In this document: positions 63,379-64,000 of the stretch, one piece after another
Position numbering within the stretch: the stretch's first letter is position 1
Layout: each line of letters opens with the position of its first letter
Source of the DNA: Limihaloglobus sulfuriphilus
Lineage (GTDB): Bacteria; Planctomycetota; Phycisphaerae; Sedimentisphaerales; Sedimentisphaeraceae
Assembly (NCBI RefSeq): GCF_001999965.1
Contig: NZ_CP019646.1
Coordinates: forward strand, 3,596,001-3,660,000
Reading direction: 5' to 3'
Length of the DNA stretch: 64,000 nt
Program-made: the position numbers and the translations under genes
The notes under the pieces: model-generated
What the model saw: the letters and a program-made list of their open reading frames with translations, nothing else
What the model was told of the DNA's origin: nothing
The model's database searches: none

Positions 63379-63550
63379 TTGTAATAAGTAAGAGTCCAAG
63401 CTGCGTAAGAGTACAAGCCCCGTAAGAGTACAAGCTTCAGCTTGTTAAAATGCAGATAATGTATAAAATAGAAGCACGCTAAAGCGTGAACTCCTACGGT
63501 GAACTCCTACGGTGAACTCTTACGGGGAGCTCTTACGGGGAGCTCTTACA
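63379..63550. repeat. REP/BIME cluster downstream of the RAYT gene
   Basis: gtaagagtccaagctgcgta..., GTAAGAGTACAAGCTTCAGC (63422 on), GCACGCTAAAGCGTG followed by aactcctac (63474-63497), then three short gaactcttacgg/gagctcttacgg units. The run ends just before the ribosome site of the next gene. Confidence 0.85.
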
Positions 63551-63596
63551 GAAATTGTAATATAAAAAGTATTTATTTCTACGAAAGGCGGAATAT

Positions 63597-64000
63597 ATGC
63601 GAAAATTAAAATTGAGCATAAAAAAGATATTTGTGCCGGCAATTGTGTTTTTGCTGTTCTCAGGCGGGTCAGAGCTTTTAGCAAAAGAGACAGATACCGT
63701 TCAGGCCTCGGCTGTACTTACCGTTGCCCAGGGTAAGCGGCTGATAGCGAAAGCCGTCGCTCAGATGCCGGAAGTGCAGAAGGCGAAAAAAGACGGGATG
63801 ATAATTATAACACGCGGCACAACCAATACTTATATCGCCCAGGAACTGACGGGTAAAAAGCTGATGCCGCTGGAGTTTGTGCTTGGCGCGGTTTTTCCGC
63901 CGGATAAGCCCGCTCCCAAACGGCCCGAGCAGAAAACAGATGAAATTGTTATTATCAATGGCAAGGTTGACGAGAAGATCAGCTTTGAAGACGCGTTAAA
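63597..64000 (+). CDS. Exported protein of unknown function (3' truncated)
   Basis: Open at the window edge; 134 codons visible. ATG 63597 is preceded by AAGGCGGAA. A signal peptide (LKLSIKKIFVPAIVFLLFSG) is followed by a soluble part: TVAQGKRLIAKAVAQMPEVQ, KKDGMIIITRGTTNTYIAQELTGKKLMP, and a Pro/Lys-rich stretch PPDKPAPKRPEQK. The TRGTTNTYIAQELTGK segment is the only striking motif, and no family was recognised. Its promoter would have to lie within or after the REP cluster. Confidence 0.75.
   Translation, partial: MRKLKLSIKKIFVPAIVFLLFSGGSELLAKETDTVQASAVLTVAQGKRLIAKAVAQMPEVQKAKKDGMIIITRGTTNTYIAQELTGKKLMPLEFVLGAVFPPDKPAPKRPEQKTDEIVIINGKVDEKISFEDAL

Overview
The window looks like a chromosome segment of a Phycisphaerae-type planctomycete, probably an anaerobic marine or hypersaline polysaccharide degrader. 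The evidence is a large set of secreted proteins with GLUG repeats, parallel beta-helices and C-terminal dockerin-like EF-hands; six PEP-CTERM genes or near relatives; three formylglycine-type sulfatases with a fucose mutarotase and a sialate O-acetylesterase; a bacterial topoisomerase VI B subunit; and abundant dispersed short repeats. The genus is not determined, and the assignment is inferred from gene content.

Layout. 1-5.4 kb: two GLUG/dockerin secreted proteins around accA. 5.6-7.1 kb: an ISAs1-type insertion sequence with intact 19-bp inverted repeats. 7.4-13.0 kb: a membrane-anchored subtilisin-like protein, then a leftward operon dctP-dctQ-dctM-glucokinase. 13.1-14.9 kb: a second, IS5/IS1182-like IS. 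15.5-23.2 kb: an acetylesterase and a 2019-residue beta-helix adhesin-like protein. 24-32 kb: a carbohydrate block with an aldo/keto reductase, three sulfatases, remnants of a dockerin-bearing enzyme and FucU. 31.9-35.1 kb: ribD-ligA. 35.1-38.5 kb: 3.4 kb with no credible gene but with a serial array of CU-rich boxes each followed by a stable hairpin. 38.5-42.0 kb: three PEP-CTERM genes, tRNA-Arg(CCG) and a decayed tRNA-adjacent integrase. 42.2-47.0 kb: a FabH-like synthase, prepilin peptidase, OmpA-like lipoprotein and DUF362 protein. 47.1-50.0 kb: a tandem pair (one partial, one full) of an IS110/IS1111-type IS between 242-bp direct repeats. 50.2-52.6 kb: twin PEP-CTERM genes and a double-dockerin protein. 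53-62.3 kb: housekeeping and envelope genes (phosphohexomutase, topoVI B, ndk, an OmpA-like protein, rpoN). 62.5-63.6 kb: a REP-associated tyrosine transposase (RAYT) embedded in its own REP hairpins.

How it fits together. The carbohydrate block suggests desulfation and uptake of sulfated, fucose-containing glycans. PEP-CTERM, prepilin peptidase and dockerin proteins point to an elaborate cell surface. The strongest unexplained signal is the 35.6-38.4 kb array: at least seven modules share the plan CTTCTTTCTYC box, short spacer and closed hairpin. Two pairs are close sequence duplicates; the others share the plan but not the sequence. The box is complementary to the purine-rich (GAAG/GGAG) leaders of nearby PEP-CTERM genes, so a tandem small-RNA family is a plausible but untested reading. 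All repeats, stems and complementarity were read by eye; no searches or folding programs were run.
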